From: Acidobacteriota bacterium
GTDB lineage: Bacteria > Acidobacteriota > Terriglobia > Terriglobales > Acidobacteriaceae
Reading direction: 5' to 3'
NCBI GenBank assembly: GCA_003225075.1
Contig: QIAP01000070.1
Span: forward strand, 1 to 34,790
DNA length: 34,790 nt
Part shown: in pieces, positions 1 through 8,425 of the stretch
Position numbering within the stretch: the first letter of the stretch is position 1
Layout: each line of letters starts with the position of its first letter
Notes under the pieces: generated by a model
What the model was told of the DNA's origin: nothing
The model's input: the letters and a program-made list of their open reading frames with translations, nothing else
Databases searched by the model: none
Position numbers and translations under genes: made by a program

Positions 1-439
1 GGTCCCGCTCCAGGGCATTGATAAATCTTACTAGTTGAAGATAGTCGCCGGAAAGATCAGCCTCAATGGTTAGCGGCCGCAAGCCGTTGGGTTCGGGATC
101 TTCCTCTTTGTACCTGGCCTGGAAAATCTTCACTCCGTTCTGCGACGCAAGCTTGCCAAATTCGGCAGACAAGGCAGAATTCTGAGCCGGTAGCCGTCCC
201 TTGTAAAATTCGCCGATCTGCTGCGAGGCGATGGCGACTTTCTTATCCAACCCACGCAACGGCGCCACCTCTCGATTTTTGCTCTGCAGTTGTCTCCAGA
301 GCCCTTCCTTTTGTTGCTTGCGCGACTGCTCCGATCCCACCAATGGAGAAAACAAGACGACCAATAGCAGCACATCAACGGCTGCCAGCGCCGTTACGGC
401 GATGCGCAGTTTACGGCGAGTCTCTCTCAATTCCGGCAT
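1..439 (-). CDS. pilO: PilO, type IV pilus inner-membrane alignment protein (partial, C-terminus off the left edge)
   Basis: PilO pairs with PilN in the inner membrane and, through PilP, links the PilM/PilB/PilC platform to the secretin. The reading frame starts with ATG at 439-437, only 1 nt from the end of pilN, and stays open to position 1, giving about 146 residues. The start is MPELRETRRKLRIAVTALA, then a hydrophobic segment (about residues 12-32, AVDVLLLVVLFSPLVG), a charged coiled-coil stretch (about 34-70, rich in Q, K, E and R) and the beginning of the periplasmic ferredoxin-like domain (RPLTIEADLSGDYLQLVRFI). This is the usual PilO layout. The full protein is normally about 200 residues, so roughly the last quarter is missing. 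pilP and pilQ would be expected just outside the window. The identity rests on topology, the LSGDYxQLxxFI-type segment and position after pilN. Confidence 0.88.
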   Translation of the reverse strand, partial: MPELRETRRKLRIAVTALAAVDVLLLVVLFSPLVGSEQSRKQQKEGLWRQLQSKNREVAPLRGLDKKVAIASQQIGEFYKGRLPAQNSALSAEFGKLASQNGVKIFQARYKEEDPEPNGLRPLTIEADLSGDYLQLVRFINALERD

Positions 440-1027
440 TTAAGGCGTACTCCGGGATGGCATTTCCGGAACGTACAGGGCGGTTATGTCAAACTGCACC
501 ACATCCGTAGGTGTTTGCGCTCCCTGCCGCTCCTGGGTTATCTGTGTTCCCTGAAAATGCTGCGAACCTTCCATGCGTTTCACCAAATCGAGGGCACGCT
601 CGCGCGACTCCCCTGCCACCACCATCTTGATCTCCAGTTGATCATCCGAATTCATTTCGGGATGAATTGAAACTACGTGCAGACGCGGCGGCATCACCCG
701 CTCCAGTTCTTCGAAGACCTTGGTCCAGGAGAATGCTTTGCGCTGAATCAGTGCGTTCAGAAACTGCGATTTGTCGCGAGTGGTGCGGTTTTCGGGACGG
801 TTCAGGAAGGCTTCTGCTTCGACTCTTTCACGATCGCGTTCAGCGATCTGAGCACGATAGTCGGCGATCTCGCGCCGATCCTGACGTGCTATCAGCCAAT
901 TTGCTGTCGCATAGTAAATGAGCACCAGCGTAAGCAGCCCCAGGAACGCCAGCCCTGTTCCCCAGCCGCGCCAGAACTGCCGAGCATCTTCGTACGGCTG
1001 GCTTGCGAGATTGATATCCAGACGCAT
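440..1027 (-). CDS. pilN: PilN, type IV pilus inner-membrane assembly protein
   Basis: PilN is a bitopic protein whose short cytoplasmic tail binds PilM and whose periplasmic domain pairs with PilO. The 195-residue product begins MRLDINLASQPYEDARQFW, matching the family's N-terminal INLxxxPY-type motif that docks into PilM. A membrane segment follows at about residues 23-44 (GTGLAFLGLLTLVLIYYATANW), then a coiled coil at about 50-80 and a small alpha/beta domain (RLHVVSIHPE, LEIKMVVAGE). Length is typical. ATG at 1027 lies 6 nt after the pilM stop and the gene ends 1 nt before pilO, so the three genes look co-transcribed. I see no frameshift or missing motif. Confidence 0.93.
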   Translation of the reverse strand: MRLDINLASQPYEDARQFWRGWGTGLAFLGLLTLVLIYYATANWLIARQDRREIADYRAQIAERDRERVEAEAFLNRPENRTTRDKSQFLNALIQRKAFSWTKVFEELERVMPPRLHVVSIHPEMNSDDQLEIKMVVAGESRERALDLVKRMEGSQHFQGTQITQERQGAQTPTDVVQFDITALYVPEMPSRSTP

Positions 1028-1033
1028 AGTTAA

Positions 1034-1933
1034 CTAGGAGAGTAAAGCTCCCACCACTCCCGCCATTCTCCAATGCGGAACGCCGTTACTGGCGCTTGAA
1101 CCTAATTGCGAGGGACTTACCAGCTCACGTACTTCTGCGCCGGTCTGGGCACGCAGCGCAGGAGCTGCGCCGCCGGACTCCGCGAGTCCCGAAATATAAA
1201 TCCGATCGATATTCAAATGATACGTGTCCTGGAAGAACACCACGGAGGGATAAACATCTTCGGCGAGTTGTTCGCCTGTGACTGACACACCGCGTGGGTT
1301 TTCCAGGGTGCGAAACAACAAGAGTTGTTCCTGGTCGAGAATCGCGATGCTGGTGGTACGTGCATCCACTTTCACGACCAGCGTAGGCCGCTGTGCCTCC
1401 GCCGCGCCCAGAGCTGCGAGCATGGAGGGCAACACCATTCCTGGGCTGTACCCGGCCTCCCGAAAGGCTGCTTCGTAATCTTCGACTACGCTCGACAGGG
1501 CGACCGCAGCCACCACTTTGACACCAGCACCCGAGGTTTGTGCGTGGTAGCTGACCCGTGCCTTCTCCACGTCGAAGGGGAGAGACTTCTTTAGCCGGAA
1601 ACGCACCACCGCCTCGGCCTCGTCGCGGTTGCTGGGCAGCATCTCAAAATCCAGGAGTGCCACACGAACTGCTGCGTCAGGCAGCACGGCAATCACGTCC
1701 CGCGAACGATCCCCGATGCTCGCGAGTGTCTCCTGAATCGCCGCGCGCACAGAATCCCTTCGTACCAGATTGTTTTCAATGAGGTCGGGAATTACGCTGC
1801 CCGGCGAGAGTTCCTGTGCCGCGCAGGTACTCACTACGCCCTCACCATCCGCGACTCGCGCCGCCAAAATGCGGTCGGCAGAGACTTCACAGGCGAGCTT
1901 GGGTTTCGCGCCGGATTTAGAATTGCTGCTCAT
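1034..1933 (-). CDS. pilM: PilM, actin-like type IV pilus assembly ATPase
   Basis: PilM is a cytoplasmic FtsA/actin-fold protein that binds the PilN N-terminus and couples it to the motor ATPases. The 299-residue product shows a PilM pattern: N-terminal KLACEVSADRILAARV (phosphate-1-like strand pair), then EAEAVVRFRLKKSLPFDVEKA at about 106-126. The latter resembles the PilM signature in which membrane-proximal helices precede a PFD/PFP motif. A further strand is LVVKVDARTTSIAILDQEQL (about 183-202), equivalent to the second phosphate loop of the actin fold. The family is usually near 340-350 residues, so this is a somewhat short version. The ATG at 1933 follows a 124-bp gap after pilB. It is the first gene of the tight pilM-pilN-pilO set. 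Confidence 0.88.
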   Translation of the reverse strand: MSSNSKSGAKPKLACEVSADRILAARVADGEGVVSTCAAQELSPGSVIPDLIENNLVRRDSVRAAIQETLASIGDRSRDVIAVLPDAAVRVALLDFEMLPSNRDEAEAVVRFRLKKSLPFDVEKARVSYHAQTSGAGVKVVAAVALSSVVEDYEAAFREAGYSPGMVLPSMLAALGAAEAQRPTLVVKVDARTTSIAILDQEQLLLFRTLENPRGVSVTGEQLAEDVYPSVVFFQDTYHLNIDRIYISGLAESGGAAPALRAQTGAEVRELVSPSQLGSSASNGVPHWRMAGVVGALLS

Positions 1934-2057
1934 TCCAATTCAGTGCCTTAAAAGAGATGATACCAATGAAAACCCCACAACCTGAGCCAACGCAATAGCC
2001 GAAAGGGCACCCTCCCCCCTATTTATTTCCAGGCTAGGAGTGGCCTGCCGCTTTGCC

Positions 2058-3737
2058 CTACCGCGTGGCCTCAATGAATGTGACTTTGTTGATCTCTTTG
2101 AGCGTCGTGACACCGGTGCGCACTTTGTCCAGGGCCGACTCGCGCAGGAATCGCATACCTTCTTCCCGGGCCGCTCGCCGTATTTCCGAAGTTGGCTTCT
2201 TAGCCAGAATCATCTCGCGGATGCGGTCGCTCAGATCCAGCAACTCGTGAATGGCAGTCCGGCCGCGGAAGCCGGTGCCGGCGCACTCGATACAGCCCTG
2301 TCCTTCATAAAATGGCACCTGTGCCCATTGCGCCGGATCGAGGCCGCTGGCTTCAAGTTCCTCTGCCGAGTAGTGCACCAGCGCACGGCAGGACTCGCAA
2401 ATCACACGCACCAATCGCTGCGCCAGGATGCAGTTCAGCGCCGAAACAAAATTGTAAGGCTCAACCCCCATGTTCAGAAAACGGCCAATAACGTCCACTA
2501 CATTGTTGGCGTGAACCGTGGTGAAGACCAGGTGGCCGGTCAGTGCCGACTGGATAGCAATTTGCGCCGTCTCCGTATCGCGAATTTCGCCGACCATGAT
2601 TTTGTCGGGGTCGTGACGCAAGATCGACCGCAGACCGCGAGCGAAGGTCAATCCCTTTTTCTCGTTCACCGGAATTTGCGTGACGCCTCGAATCTGGTAC
2701 TCGACCGGATCTTCAATGGTGATGATCTTGTCTTCGTCGGTCTTGATCTCATTGACGGCGGCATAGAGCGTGGTCGTCTTGCCGCTCCCAGTGGGGCCGG
2801 TGACCAGCACCATCCCGTACGGCTCTTTGATATACCGGCGGAACTTTCTCAAATCTTCTTCGTCGAAGCCGACAACGTCGAGCACCAGCGTCCGGAACTT
2901 CTCACTCATCGACTCTTTGTCCAGAACGCGCAGCACGGCGTCTTCACCGTGAATTGAAGGCATGATGGAGACGCGGAAATCGATGGCGCGTCCGTTGTAC
3001 TTCACGCGGAAGCGTCCATCTTGGGGGACGCGGCGCTCCGAGATATCGAGTTCGCTCATTACCTTGACGCGGGAGATGATGGTGGAGTGGTGCTCTTTGC
3101 CGATGGGTGGCATGGCTTGTGTGAGCACGCCGTCAATGCGGAACTTAATGCCCACAGAATCGTCACGCGTTTCAATGTGGATATCACTGGCGCGCCGTTG
3201 CAACGCAGTGAAGATGGTCGTGTCCACGAGCCGGATGATGGGACTGATGTCGCCGGCAGTGGCGGTCAATTTGTCGATGGAAATCGTTTCATCCGAGGCG
3301 ACGTCATCGTCGTGAATGACGTCAAGGGCGAAGCCTTCGCTGGCTTCCTCGAGTACACGCTGCGACTGTTCCGTCTTCTTCAGGATGTCGCTGATCTGCT
3401 TGAGGGTTGAAACCTTGGTGACGATCCGCTTGCCCAGCAGCAGGCTGATCTCGTCGATCATCATTAGCTGGCTGGGATCCGCGATAGCTATCGCGAGTTT
3501 TCCTTCTGTAGTCTCTTCCAGGGGAACGAAGTTGTAGCGGAACATCAAATCAACAGGAATCTTCTTGAACAGGTCATGATGGAGCTGGAAGTCGTTCAAG
3601 TCCACGAACTCGCAGCGATAGCGCCGCGCAATATCGCGGGCTCGATCCAGTTCCTCGGCGGCAGTGCCGTTCACTATATGGCCGCCGTTGCCGGCGTTCA
3701 CGAACAATGATTTCTTTTCTGCCACTTTCTCTGCCAT
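2058..3737 (-). CDS. pilB: PilB, type IV pilus assembly (extension) ATPase of the GspE family
   Basis: PilB is the hexameric ATPase that powers pilin polymerisation at the inner-membrane platform. The 559-residue protein has an N-terminal MshEN-type domain (about 25-130). The GspE core carries Walker A GPTGSGKTT at 314-322, the Asp box IEDPVEY at 341-347, Walker B MVGEIRD at 381-387 and the His box GHLVFTTVHAN at 401-411. The zinc-binding tetracysteine (CESC at 447-450 and CIEC at 482-485) is typical of assembly ATPases and absent from PilT retraction ATPases, so the call is PilB rather than PilT. The ATG at 3737 has AGGA just upstream. The gene sits between pilC and pilM. No pilT is present in the window. 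Confidence 0.95.
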   Translation of the reverse strand: MAEKVAEKKSLFVNAGNGGHIVNGTAAEELDRARDIARRYRCEFVDLNDFQLHHDLFKKIPVDLMFRYNFVPLEETTEGKLAIAIADPSQLMMIDEISLLLGKRIVTKVSTLKQISDILKKTEQSQRVLEEASEGFALDVIHDDDVASDETISIDKLTATAGDISPIIRLVDTTIFTALQRRASDIHIETRDDSVGIKFRIDGVLTQAMPPIGKEHHSTIISRVKVMSELDISERRVPQDGRFRVKYNGRAIDFRVSIMPSIHGEDAVLRVLDKESMSEKFRTLVLDVVGFDEEDLRKFRRYIKEPYGMVLVTGPTGSGKTTTLYAAVNEIKTDEDKIITIEDPVEYQIRGVTQIPVNEKKGLTFARGLRSILRHDPDKIMVGEIRDTETAQIAIQSALTGHLVFTTVHANNVVDVIGRFLNMGVEPYNFVSALNCILAQRLVRVICESCRALVHYSAEELEASGLDPAQWAQVPFYEGQGCIECAGTGFRGRTAIHELLDLSDRIREMILAKKPTSEIRRAAREEGMRFLRESALDKVRTGVTTLKEINKVTFIEATR

Positions 3738-3793
3738 TCCTGTTTCTCAACCCGTGTTTGGATCAGCTCGCCTCTTGTCCCCGAGATGGGAGA

Positions 3794-5002
3794 TCAGTGC
3801 ACGCCCGCGCCTAGAGTAAAGATGGGCAGATATAACGAGATCAGAACTCCGCCCACGAACACTGCCATCACGATCAGGATGGCCGGCTCGATCAGCGCCA
3901 TAGCCGCGCCCAGAGCGGTCTGCACATCTTCTTCGTAAAATTCCGCCACCGAATTCAACATGGCGGGCAATGCTCCCGTGGATTCACCGACCTCGATCAT
4001 TTCTACTGCCATATCGGGGAATATCTCTTGTTCCTCCAGGCTCTTCGCCAGTCCTTGGCCCTCGCGAACGCGGTGACCCGCGTCCCTTACCCCATTCAGA
4101 ATCTTCCGGCTGCTCATGGAAGCCCCAGCGGTTTCCATGGCTGGGACCAGAGGCAGACCCCCCTGTAATAGGACTGACAGCATGCGCGAGAAATTCGCGA
4201 CCTGATATTTCATGCGAATATCGCCCAGCAGGGGGACGGAGAAAATTGCACGATCCACTCGTTCCGCGCCCCGATCCGTCTTCTTCCAACGCCATAACAC
4301 CAATGCCAGGACAATCAGCACCACCAGCGCTACCGGCCCATACTTCTGTGCGTTAAGGCCCACCGCCAGCATAAAGACTGTAATTGCTGGTAGTTTCGCA
4401 TTCAGATTCATGAACAAGTCCGCGAACTTGGGTACCACGTAAGTGACTAGGAAGACCACCATACACGTGACCACTATGATCAGCAGTGATGGGTAAACAA
4501 GTGAGACCACCAGTTTCTTGCGGAAGGTGAGCGCCAGCCGCTGAAATGCTATGTAACGGCTTAGGACTTCTTCCATGTTGCCGCTCTTTTCACCTGCCAG
4601 AAGCGTAGTGGTGTACATCTTGGGGAAGGCGCCTTGCGCGGCGAAGGCATCAGAGAGCATCTGGCCGCTCTTGACACGGTCACGAACGTTATCCAGCAAA
4701 GTTCGCAGGTATGCATCTTTTTGCCGTTTGATAAGCAATTCCAGCGACGTCAGAATCGGAAGACCGGCTTTGATGAGCGTTAGAAACTGCTGGTTATAAA
4801 TGAGAAATGAACTCTGCTTGAGTCTTCTGCTGCCAGTGAACGAAAACTGCCCTCCCACAAACATTCCGCGAGGCTTGACCCAATAAACCAGGAAACCTTG
4901 CTGCACGAAGCGGTCACGCACTTCAGATTCCGAGTACCCGTGCTCCAATTGCTGCAGCAAATGGCCTCGCTCGTTCGCCATCTTTACCAGAAATTCCGCC
5001 AT
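3794..5002 (-). CDS. pilC: PilC, type IV pilus platform protein (GspF family)
   Basis: PilC is the polytopic inner-membrane platform turned by PilB to insert pilin into the growing fibre. The 402-residue product contains two T2SSF/GspF domains, at about 68-190 and 270-392. Each has the pattern FLTLIKAGLPILTSLELL or FSRMLSVLLQGGLPLVPAME, followed by GEKSGNMEEVL or GESTGALPAML, which are the repeated GExSG motifs of the family. Membrane segments lie at about 165-190, 222-238 and 372-395. Length is normal. The ATG at 5002 is preceded by GGG. The gene lies 56 nt upstream of pilB, and 202 nt separate it from the lolA-like gene. A possible promoter -10 element lies in that gap. Confidence 0.95.
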   Translation of the reverse strand: MAEFLVKMANERGHLLQQLEHGYSESEVRDRFVQQGFLVYWVKPRGMFVGGQFSFTGSRRLKQSSFLIYNQQFLTLIKAGLPILTSLELLIKRQKDAYLRTLLDNVRDRVKSGQMLSDAFAAQGAFPKMYTTTLLAGEKSGNMEEVLSRYIAFQRLALTFRKKLVVSLVYPSLLIIVVTCMVVFLVTYVVPKFADLFMNLNAKLPAITVFMLAVGLNAQKYGPVALVVLIVLALVLWRWKKTDRGAERVDRAIFSVPLLGDIRMKYQVANFSRMLSVLLQGGLPLVPAMETAGASMSSRKILNGVRDAGHRVREGQGLAKSLEEQEIFPDMAVEMIEVGESTGALPAMLNSVAEFYEEDVQTALGAAMALIEPAILIVMAVFVGGVLISLYLPIFTLGAGVH

Positions 5003-5148
5003 ACCCTAGCTCAGTTACCACCTTCGCGTCAGTCTAACATTCAAAATTCGCGGATTGCCTTGCAACTAGTCTCCCGGAAGGGGTTGCACCATTGCTGGCA
5101 ATGCCCCAGTACTCCATTAGCACTTTTCAAGCCAATGACGCCTAACCT

Positions 5149-5154
5149 ATTATA
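5149..5154 (-). promoter_or_regulatory. Candidate sigma-70 -10 element ahead of pilC-pilB-pilMNO
   Basis: On the minus strand the gap between the lolA-like gene and pilC reads GATATAATAGG, a perfect TATAAT hexamer about 145 nt before the pilC ATG, in the most AT-rich stretch of this region. I do not see a good TTGACA-like -35 at 16-18 nt spacing. This is only a plausible start point for separate transcription of the assembly genes. Confidence 0.25.
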
Positions 5155-5204
5155 TCTAAATCATTTAAAAGACCACGGCTCTCGCCGACTGGTTGCGCTG
5201 CTGA

Positions 5205-5900
5205 TTACTGCCCGAAATCTCCTTCGATCAGTTCGACCCCTGGTGGCGCTTTAAACTTGAATTGCTGGTCCGCCACTGGAATATTCTCCCTGTGGTCAGT
5301 AAACCGGTATTCTGTTATCGAGCCGTCCACCTCATCGATTTGGATGCGGCTGAGTCGGTTATCCGGCGTAATCTCCAACATAACCTCGCTCACTCGGTCA
5401 GCCAACGCTTTGGGAACTCCTCGCAGCACGACATTGCCTGGGGTCAGCGGGTTCTGATCGGTGGCTAAGGAAAGACCCTGCAACTCCTTCTCCAGTCGCG
5501 TTTTGCCCAGAAGGAAGGCCAAAGGCGAGCGCAAATCATCCAGCTTACGTACCCCACTCTTCCTAACTTGCTTGTCCCCTGGCAGATAAAACCACGCACT
5601 CTTGCCATCAGTGACAAACAGCTTCTCCTTGGGAGAACGGTACTCCCAGCGCATCTTGCCCGGTTTTTTTAACCACAGGGTGCCGCTCTCAGTTCTTTCT
5701 ACGCCCGAACCCCTATAAATCTCGGTGAATTCTGCTTGCAAACTCCGCAACTGGTTGTAGTGGTGATCCACTCTTTCCGCCAGCGCACGCACGCCGACCG
5801 CCGCCGCCGGGGTGATGAGAATCGCGACGCCGAGCCCAAGAACAAAGACTTTTAATAGAGCGGAATTCAGGTTCACAATTCGAAGTTTCAGATACCTCAA
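5205..5900 (-). CDS. lolA: LolA-like outer-membrane lipoprotein carrier protein
   Basis: LolA is a periplasmic chaperone that carries lipoproteins from LolCDE to the outer membrane. The product (up to 231 residues) starts with a signal-peptide-like stretch (ALLKVFVLGLGVAILITPAAA). It then shows the family pattern: a helix HHYNQLRSLQAEFTEIY and strands SGTLWLKKPGKMRWEY, KLFVTDGKSAWFYLPGDKQV, as in the LolA sequence where a heat-shock-like FxQ segment is followed by GxLxxxRPGxFRWEY. The position-5900 start is TTG. A GTG at 5876 would give a shorter signal peptide, and neither has a clear ribosome binding site, so the N-terminus is uncertain. It lies between the broken methyltransferase and pilC and may be a general housekeeping gene rather than a pilus component. 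Confidence 0.82.
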   Translation of the reverse strand: MRYLKLRIVNLNSALLKVFVLGLGVAILITPAAAVGVRALAERVDHHYNQLRSLQAEFTEIYRGSGVERTESGTLWLKKPGKMRWEYRSPKEKLFVTDGKSAWFYLPGDKQVRKSGVRKLDDLRSPLAFLLGKTRLEKELQGLSLATDQNPLTPGNVVLRGVPKALADRVSEVMLEITPDNRLSRIQIDEVDGSITEYRFTDHRENIPVADQQFKFKAPPGVELIEGDFGQ

Positions 5901-6061
5901 TCTTAGATGGCAGGGAGCAATCCGGACGTTAACGGCGGATGAATTCGTATGGCCAGATCTTCCTTGACTCTATTGTAAGCTCTTTGGCTACTACAGTCGA
6001 AGAGTCAGAGCCCTTTGATGCACATGTGCGGGAGGCTCGGTGAACGTTGAAGTCCCTCGTA

Positions 6062-6704
6062 TCATTCTGCCCGATAAATCGAATACTGGTGTGTCCCGCC
6101 GATCTTCCGCAGCGGCGAACTGTTTCCCAACGCATGTTCAAGGATCGGATTGTGGTAAAGCACGTAAAACTCTCTCGGATGCTCGCGTAATGACTGCTCG
6201 AGGTTAGCGATAACCGCCGACAGTCCCGACGCTGGCAGGGGCACTCTTATAATTCTGCAAATTCTCTTGTGCGATGCGGTTTAGTGCTGGCAGCAATTCC
6301 ACTCCAACGATCCGACGGAACGGATAAGCAGAAGCCAGCAGCAGTGCGCGTCCTTTGCCCGAACCTAGATCAATGAAAGTGAAATTGCGAAAATCAATCT
6401 TTAAGCTGGCCAGCATCTCCTCAAACAGTGTCGGCTCCGTGGGTTGGTAAGGAGAATGCAATAGGCCCAGCAGTCGATCTCGCCAGCCTACCGTAGCGCT
6501 AGTAGTATCCATCCTGTATTCCCAGTCATATTCCACGTCTCCGTAGCGCTGTCGCCTTCGCTCTGGAGTCGAGTCACGCAGAAATTCCCAGACATCTGCC
6601 ACAGACATTCGCAAAGCGGAGACCAAGCCCTGGCGTTCACGGCGATCCTTCCACCAAGTACGCAAGGCACGGATCAGGCTGATTCGTAGCGGAGTTGGAA
6701 CCAT
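6062..6704 (-). pseudogene. Class I SAM-dependent methyltransferase, broken by an internal deletion and frameshift
   Basis: Two reading frames on the minus strand join to form one methyltransferase-like protein. The first (6704-6204, 166 residues) holds YQPTEPTLFEEMLASL, the SAM-binding motif FIDLGSGKGRALLLAS (the DLGSGKG glycine loop) and GVELLPALNRIAQENLQ. It then runs into unrelated residues and a stop. The second frame (about 6244-6062) resumes with LPASGLSAVIANLEQSL and FYVLYHNPILEHAL, ending KIGGTHQYSIYRAE, which is the usual C-terminus of this family. The central strands between the two parts (normally a VxGDA-like and a LYNPF-like segment) are absent. A deletion of roughly 25-40 codons with a frame change therefore best explains it. 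The break falls near 6235-6250. A sequencing or assembly error is less likely because sequence is missing, not just shifted. Confidence 0.72.
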
Positions 6705-6728
6705 CGACCGATGGTAGCTGAGTGGCGC

Positions 6729-7652
6729 CTACTCTCGCAGTTTCGGCGTTGCGGGAGGCTTGTAACCAGGAGGAAGGCCCTTTTGAGTGAAAGGGAAGTC
6801 GTCGGGCTGGCGAACTTCAATGTGGCCGTCGGGCATCAGTTTGTAGGGGTGACCATCGGGATCAATCGGGATGCCGGGCAGAATTCCCGCAACTACCAGG
6901 GCCGACATGCTGGGCGGTAGATGACCTGTCTTCTGGCCATACTGGGCCACGGCTTTCTCGAGCATCGCGACCTCTTCATCTACTCGCAATGCGCGAAGGT
7001 GGGAGAGTGCGTTAGCGCGAATCTGTCTATCTTCCGTAGTCTGGTAAGTTGCAACCCACAACATGCGCGCTGTTTCCAGTTCACCTGCATGTTGCGCCAT
7101 TTGGGCCGCCATGATCTTCATGAAGGGATGAGCGTTCGGCACCTTGGAACCGCGATCGAACGCTGCGGCCGCGCCCGCGTAATCCTTCTTATCCATGTAG
7201 TAGATGAAGCCCAGATCGTAATAAAGCTTCCAGTCATCGGGATTGTTCCGGATGCCGTATTCCACCAACTGGATTGCTCTCTCCGGCATGCCTGCGCCAT
7301 CCGGCGGAGGAGGGGCAAGAAAGCTCGCGCCGAACTGATATGCAACTATCAAATGCGGATCGAGCGCTGTTGTAATTTCAAGCAGGGGCGCCAGTAGGTC
7401 ATAACGATCGGAGTAGGCCATATGCTTGCGGCCGAAATATTGCACCGCGCGCGTCCAGTAGATGTCCGCCAGTAACCCTTCGTAGCCCAGGCTTACACGC
7501 TTCAACAATTTCGGAGAACTGATGTAAAGGACGTCCTGTAGTGTGGCTCCCGTGCGCATCTGGTCTACTCGGCGGAGCAGCAGAGCGGAACCCAGCATAC
7601 ACGCGGTTAGCAGAACACTGGCTGTGATGGTGGTTCGCTGCGCAGCCGTCAT
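6729..7652 (-). CDS. TPR-repeat membrane-anchored protein with a pseudopilin-like C-terminal motif (possible PilG-type partner of the ABC transporter)
   Basis: A 307-residue protein with an N-terminal membrane anchor (TITASVLLTACMLGSALLLRR). A helical repeat region follows in which a TPR is clear (WKLYYDLGFIYYMDKKDYAGAAAAFDR). The ATG at 7652 overlaps the permease stop as ATGA, so translation is probably coupled; a longer in-frame start 39 nt upstream lies within the permease gene and is less likely. Near the C-terminus the segment YGQKTGHLPPSMSALV plus IPIDPDGHPYKLMPDG resembles the LxALV...PxDPWGxPYxY signature of GspG-type pseudopilins. Its location in an ABC ATPase-permease operon between pilins and pilC suggests a role equivalent to Myxococcus PilG, but that is from context only. 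No enzymatic motif is visible. Confidence 0.75.
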   Translation of the reverse strand: MTAAQRTTITASVLLTACMLGSALLLRRVDQMRTGATLQDVLYISSPKLLKRVSLGYEGLLADIYWTRAVQYFGRKHMAYSDRYDLLAPLLEITTALDPHLIVAYQFGASFLAPPPPDGAGMPERAIQLVEYGIRNNPDDWKLYYDLGFIYYMDKKDYAGAAAAFDRGSKVPNAHPFMKIMAAQMAQHAGELETARMLWVATYQTTEDRQIRANALSHLRALRVDEEVAMLEKAVAQYGQKTGHLPPSMSALVVAGILPGIPIDPDGHPYKLMPDGHIEVRQPDDFPFTQKGLPPGYKPPATPKLRE

Positions 7653-8425
7653 TTCAAATTCCGGTGTTCGAAAATCAGCACCGCTCCGCAAACCGCCATG
7701 GCGGTGTAGAGCGCCGCGTAAAGGGTGTTGTAAAGAATCAAATGCCCAGGGATTGGCTGTTCATGCGCCACCGAACTGATTACATTCAGAGCGGAGAAAT
7801 TGGGCACGAGGTAGGCCGCTCCTGTGGCGAGCCAGCGGCTACCCCCCTGCGCCATAGTGGCGAATCCACGCAAGTCTTCCGCGAAACTGCCGATCACAAA
7901 CAGCGCGAAGGCAAATACCGCAGACAGCAGCGGCGAGGAGAACGAGGAGAAAAGCAGCGCCAGCGCGCAGATGATCAGGAATTGCAGAATGATGAAATAG
8001 AGTGCCACCAGTACCCAGGCATCAGCCTTATGAAAGTGATGGGCAAGGTAGAGGAGTGCGCCGAAGACTCCCATGGCCATGAAGAATGTGTTCACCACCA
8101 ACGTGCCCGCCAATCCGAGGAACTTGCCGACAATAAATTCCCAGCGGCGCACGGGGCGCGACAACACAGTATATAAAGTTCGCCTATCGATCTCCTTCGA
8201 CACCAGGCCGATGCCGATAAAAATTGCGATGACCACGCCAAACAGCGAAACTGCAGTGAGCCCAAGATTGATGACCACAAGTTTCTCGATCTCGATGGAG
8301 ATTTGTCCCACCAGGATCGCTGCCCCGGAAAGCAATAGGGCAAAAGCAATCAGGTTGTATAGAACTCGATCGCGCACCGCTTCGCGAAATGTATTAGAGG
8401 CAATGTGAATGACGCGGGCGTTCAT
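7649..8425 (-). CDS. ABC-2 type transporter permease (PilI-like by context)
   Basis: A 258-residue polytopic protein with about six membrane segments: VLYNLIAFALLLSGAAILV, LGLTAVSLFGVVIAIFIGIGL, a pair near VVNTFFMAMGVFGALLYLA and WVLVALYFIILQFLIICALALLF, then LLSAVFAFALFVIGSFA, and a last one near the end. The sequence EIDRRTLYTVLSRPVRRWEFIVGKFLG is the characteristic ABC-2 permease loop, with a conserved E-x-G/R-T-x-x-x-x-L-S-R-P pattern. It overlaps the ATPase gene by ATGA at its start and the TPR gene by ATGA at its end, so the three form one translational unit. In Myxococcus the pilus locus carries an ABC transporter (PilH/PilI) next to pilA. Similar gene order is the only reason for suggesting that role. 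Confidence 0.9.
   Translation of the reverse strand: MNARVIHIASNTFREAVRDRVLYNLIAFALLLSGAAILVGQISIEIEKLVVINLGLTAVSLFGVVIAIFIGIGLVSKEIDRRTLYTVLSRPVRRWEFIVGKFLGLAGTLVVNTFFMAMGVFGALLYLAHHFHKADAWVLVALYFIILQFLIICALALLFSSFSSPLLSAVFAFALFVIGSFAEDLRGFATMAQGGSRWLATGAAYLVPNFSALNVISSVAHEQPIPGHLILYNTLYAALYTAMAVCGAVLIFEHRNLK

Noticed and set aside
2040-2957. A 305-codon open frame on the plus strand
   Set aside because: It lies wholly antisense to pilB, which has every expected motif; its translation is His- and Arg-rich with no recognisable domain. High-GC codon bias opens this frame.
5091-5106. Short palindrome CATTGC-TG-GCAATG between the lolA-like gene and pilC
   Set aside because: Too short to support an operator or terminator call on its own, and I see no second copy.
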